16,937 nt of DNA from Bacillota bacterium. Its GTDB lineage: Bacteria > Bacillota > Clostridia > Christensenellales > UMGS416. The notes below the pieces were generated by a model. That model was not told the DNA's origin. It worked only from the letters and a program-made list of their open reading frames with translations, and made no database searches. Numbering within the stretch: position 1 is the stretch's first letter; every line of letters starts with the position of its first letter. This document shows, piece by piece, positions 14,848-16,937 of the stretch. The stretch spans positions 1-16,937 of the forward strand of contig JAEYYW010000045.1 of NCBI GenBank assembly GCA_023428265.1. Direction: 5' to 3'. A program made the position numbers and the translations under genes.

Positions 14848-14954
14848 GCGGATAATGTGTATAGTAGGCGCAAGCGGCAGCCCGCCGTTATTGGGGCAGC
14901 GCATGAAAGTGCGCGTGAGTGCGCGAGCAATCGCGAATTTGGGTGGTACCGCGG

Positions 14955-14989
14955 AAACCTTCCGTCCCTTCTGGGATGGAAGGTTTTTT
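14955..14989 (+). terminator. T-box regulated terminator
   Basis: 14-bp stem with one G-U pair (14955-14968 with 14973-14986) and a TTCT loop; the T run 14984-14989 overlaps the 3' end of the stem. The antiterminator built on the T-box core (14941-14954) is mutually exclusive with it in this RNA class. Confidence 0.93.
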
Positions 14990-15037
14990 ATTAGGTGCCG
15001 GGCTTTTCCCGGCCCACTTCAGTCAGGAGGTGCCTGC

Positions 15038-15853
15038 ATGCTGATCCCGTTTCAAGCTGTGGCGCTGGAAAGCGAACCGTTTCTGCGTGAAGAGGTGCGT
15101 TTTAACCTGCTGCACACCATCGCCGGAGGCGAGCTGGCAGTGGGCCTTCAAGCGGAAGACGGCGGAGCCATTGCCCTTGCCAACCCCGGCAGAAACATGT
15201 GGCTCTGGGTGGACGAATCCAGAGGGGTTGCTTATGCGGCCTCTTTGATTGCGGAGCTGGCTGAACGAGTGAAAGACTCCAGGCTGCCGGGCATCGCCTC
15301 AACACCGGAGCATGCGAAGCGCTTTCTCGCCGAGTATTGCCCCAGGAGCGGTGCCAGCGCTGGGAAGAGCTTGCGCCTGATGGCCTACGCGTGCCCTGTT
15401 GTCAAAACGCCTGCCGGAATACCCGGCGGATGGAGGAAGGCCGGGGAGGAGCATGCTGAAACGGTTGCGGACTTCCTCTGTGGCTTTCAGATGGATTGCT
15501 TCCAGACACAAACGGATCGTGAGGAGGCTCTTGCGGGTGCCAACGGCATGATCTCAAGCGGGAAGCTGTTAGTATGGGAAAACGATGGAAAGACTGTGTG
15601 CATGGGCGGCGCTTTCCGCAATTTTGCCCGTCATGCGAAGCTCGGCCCTGTCTATACGCCGCCTGAGGAACGTAACAAGGGCTATGCCGCAGCGCTTACG
15701 GCAGTTGTGAGCCAGCAGGTGCTGGACGAGGGGCTTCTCCCCATACTGTTTGCCGATGCGGACTATCCAGCGTCAAACAAGGCATACCGGAATGTTGGAT
15801 ATGTGTCAGCAGGGGATGTAGAAGAGGTTGGGTTGTTATATGATATCTCTTAA
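15038..15853 (+). CDS. GNAT family N-acetyltransferase, two-domain
   Basis: 271 residues from ATG 15038, chosen for AGGAGG (15025-15030) 7 bases upstream; the frame is open further up but that lies in the T-box leader. GNAT enzymes transfer an acetyl group from acetyl-CoA to an amine. The N-terminal about 130 residues form a separate domain (LNLLHTIAGGEL-like helices) common in the COG3393-type members. The C-terminal GNAT fold shows VYTPPEERNKGYAAALTA (205-222), with R212, G215 and A217 in the acetyl-CoA motif A, then LFADADYPASNKAYRNVGY, the usual 'NP.SN.iY...GY' motif B region. The substrate is unknown. It is the first gene behind the T-box, so its expression should respond to uncharged tRNA; ileS follows 216 bases downstream. 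Confidence 0.9.
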   Translation: MLIPFQAVALESEPFLREEVRFNLLHTIAGGELAVGLQAEDGGAIALANPGRNMWLWVDESRGVAYAASLIAELAERVKDSRLPGIASTPEHAKRFLAEYCPRSGASAGKSLRLMAYACPVVKTPAGIPGGWRKAGEEHAETVADFLCGFQMDCFQTQTDREEALAGANGMISSGKLLVWENDGKTVCMGGAFRNFARHAKLGPVYTPPEERNKGYAAALTAVVSQQVLDEGLLPILFADADYPASNKAYRNVGYVSAGDVEEVGLLYDIS

Positions 15854-15998
15854 CCCCCTTTGTTTTTGCCGCAGGCAAAAATTCAAGGGGGGATGCCGCC
15901 GAAGCGGCAGGCCTTAGCCTCCGGCTTTGTGTAATGTCGCCAACGGCGATATAAGAGCAAAGCCGAGCATTGCGAAGCAATGCGATGAGGGGGGATTT
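15854..15998. repeat. Hairpin-rich repeat-like element between the GNAT gene and ileS
   Basis: A chain of inverted repeats begins immediately after the GNAT stop: a long hairpin 15854-15892 (CCCCCTTTG/CAAGGGGGG outer arms, TTTTTGCC-GCA-GGCAAAAA inner arms); TGCCGC-CGAA-GCGGCA (15894-15909); CGGCTTTG/CAAAGCCG (15922-15929/15958-15965) enclosing TCGCC-AAC-GGCGA (15937-15949); and GCATTGC-GAA-GCAATGC (15967-15983). AGGGGGGAT occurs at 15886-15894 and again at 15988-15996. This density of stems in a short noncoding stretch looks like a MITE or palindromic repeat family member. The first hairpin could also act as a partial terminator or RNA-stability element for the GNAT message. Confidence 0.65.
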
Positions 15999-16069
15999 CT
16001 CAAGGACTTCGCCCCGGCCCACAAGTTACATAGATCAATCAATTTATCATCAATATCAGGAGGTACCCC

Positions 16070-16937
16070 ATGCCCCAGCTGTACAAGAAAGTCTCCACTA
16101 GCCTCAACTTCGTCGAGCGGGAGCTTGAGGTGCTGGACTACTGGAAGAAAAACGACATCTTCAAGAAGAGCATGACCATGCGGGAAGGCGCGCCGCTCTT
16201 CACGTTTTATGACGGCCCGCCCACGGCCAACGGCAAGCCCCACATCGGCCATGTGTTGACCCGCGCCATCAAGGACCTGATCCCGCGTTACCGCTTTATG
16301 AAGGGCTACAACGTGCTCCGTAAAGCGGGGTGGGACACCCACGGCCTGCCGGTGGAGCTGGAAGTGGAAAAACAGCTGGGCCTGGACGGCAAGCCGCAGA
16401 TCGAGAAGTACGGTATTGAGCCCTTCATCCAGAAGTGCAAGGAAAGCGTGTGGAAATACAAGGGCCAGTGGGAGGAGCTCTCCGAACGCGTAGGCTTCTG
16501 GGTTGACATGGAGAACCCATACGTGACATACCATGACAATTACATCGAATCGGTGTGGTGGTCACTCAAGCGCATCCACGAAAAGGGTCTGCTCTACAAG
16601 GGCCACAAGGTGGTGCCCTATTGCCCCCGCTGCGGCACGGCGCTGTCTTCCCATGAGGTGGCGCAGGGCTATGACGATGTGGAGGAGACCTCCGCCATCG
16701 CCCGGTTTCTCGTGAAGGGCCGACCCAACACCTGCATCCTCGCGTGGACGACCACACCCTGGACGCTGCCCAGCAACATTGCCCTGTGCGTGAATGCCGC
16801 CGCCGAATACGGCGAGTATGAGCTGGACGGCGAGACCTACATCATGGCCGCGGAGTTGGTGGACAAGGTGCTGCCGGAGGACGCGGAGCTTAAAAAGAAG
16901 TATACGGGCGCTGAGCTGGTCGGCACAGAATATGAGG
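16070..16937 (+). CDS. ileS: Isoleucine--tRNA ligase (3' end outside window)
   Basis: Cytoplasmic class I aminoacyl-tRNA synthetase that charges tRNA-Ile. About 289 residues are visible of an enzyme usually over 1000 long, so about three quarters is missing, including KMSKS. Visible: FYDGPPTANGKPHIGHVLTR (46-65) with the HIGH signature at 58-61; GWDTHGLPVELEVEK (87-101); VPYCPRCGTALSSHEV, a cysteine pair near 190; and WTTTPWTLPSN (226-236), the start of the CP1 editing domain. The sequence style (PPTANGKPHIGH, ELEVEK) fits the type 2, eukaryote-like IleRS common in Clostridia. The start ATG 16070 has AGGAGG (16058-16063) 6 bases upstream. The T-box leader upstream of the GNAT gene probably governs it, unless a promoter lies in 15998-16057. 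Confidence 0.97.
   Translation, partial: MPQLYKKVSTSLNFVERELEVLDYWKKNDIFKKSMTMREGAPLFTFYDGPPTANGKPHIGHVLTRAIKDLIPRYRFMKGYNVLRKAGWDTHGLPVELEVEKQLGLDGKPQIEKYGIEPFIQKCKESVWKYKGQWEELSERVGFWVDMENPYVTYHDNYIESVWWSLKRIHEKGLLYKGHKVVPYCPRCGTALSSHEVAQGYDDVEETSAIARFLVKGRPNTCILAWTTTPWTLPSNIALCVNAAAEYGEYELDGETYIMAAELVDKVLPEDAELKKKYTGAELVGTEYE

Larger units (their letters stand above)
14671..14990 (+). promoter_or_regulatory. T-box leader, probably isoleucine-tRNA responsive
   Basis: Cis-acting RNA that reads the charging state of a tRNA and lets transcription continue when it is uncharged. Visible parts: stem I base GCG/CGC (14683-14685/14778-14780) with a GA-type kink-turn (ATGA / GAG) and GAAG/CTTC above it; the distal loop CCGGG...GGTG...CCCGG (14723-14744); and the T-box core GGGTGGTACCGCGG (14941-14954), whose TGGT (14944-14947) would pair with a tRNA ACCA end. 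A terminator follows. The right strand of the probable specifier loop reads ACAATCC, containing AUC (14766-14768), an Ile codon; ileS two genes away supports this. The region between stem I and the core contains a 20-base palindrome that may be an inserted repeat. T-box identity is very secure; the specifier codon assignment is moderate. Confidence 0.93.

Noticed and set aside
14837..15037. Upstream extension of the GNAT protein to ATG 14837
   Set aside because: This segment is T-box leader RNA including its terminator; ATG 15038 has a strong AGGAGG.
15914..16534. A 206-codon minus-strand open frame opposite ileS and the hairpin element
   Set aside because: It overlaps well-supported ileS coding sequence and has no family resemblance or ribosome binding site.
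1..16937. CRISPR array, tRNA or rRNA genes
   Set aside because: No regularly spaced direct repeats and no cloverleaf or ribosomal RNA sequence were recognised; the tRNA-like pairing elements at 14671-14990 belong to the T-box.

Overview
The window looks like a piece of chromosome from an anaerobic, motile member of the Clostridia (Firmicutes). The evidence is strong AGGAGG-type ribosome binding sites, sigma-A-like promoters, a T-box leader, a single-chain pyruvate:ferredoxin oxidoreductase, and chemoreceptors of the poly-HAMP kind. Most genes are GC-rich. One stretch, about 9.75-12.36 kb, is clearly AT-rich and looks foreign. No species can be named from the sequence alone.

Layout. Bases 1-4666 hold two tandem methyl-accepting chemotaxis proteins; the first is cut by the left edge. 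A bidirectional hairpin separates them from a convergent flavodoxin-like gene (4751-5236, minus). A short predicted lipoprotein follows (5473-6012, plus). It converges, across another bidirectional hairpin, on the large pyruvate:ferredoxin oxidoreductase gene (6080-9631, minus), which has a near-perfect promoter at 9719-9748. The AT-rich island carries two overlapping plus-strand genes: a protein with an unrecognised helical N-terminus and a C-terminal GAF-like domain (9943-11136), and a radical SAM protein resembling the spore photoproduct lyase group (11120-11923). I found no standard name for this pair and regard it as the best candidate for an undescribed system. Next to it lie remnants of what looks like a phage-type replication gene. 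Then come a ferritin-like diiron protein (12387-12923, minus) and a MATE exporter (13048-14463, minus), each ending in a strong hairpin.

The right end is one regulated unit: a promoter (14636-14664), a T-box leader (about 14671-14990) with an AUC (Ile) triplet in the probable specifier loop, a two-domain GNAT acetyltransferase (15038-15853), a hairpin-rich repeat-like element (15854-15998), and ileS (16070 to the edge, truncated). The leader fits isoleucine-tRNA sensing. Unusually, it reaches the acetyltransferase before the synthetase, and the unit contains two palindromic repeat-like insertions.

Functional links are mostly loose: chemotaxis on the left, anaerobic redox and iron proteins (flavodoxin-like protein, PFOR, ferritin-like protein) in the middle, and translation control on the right.
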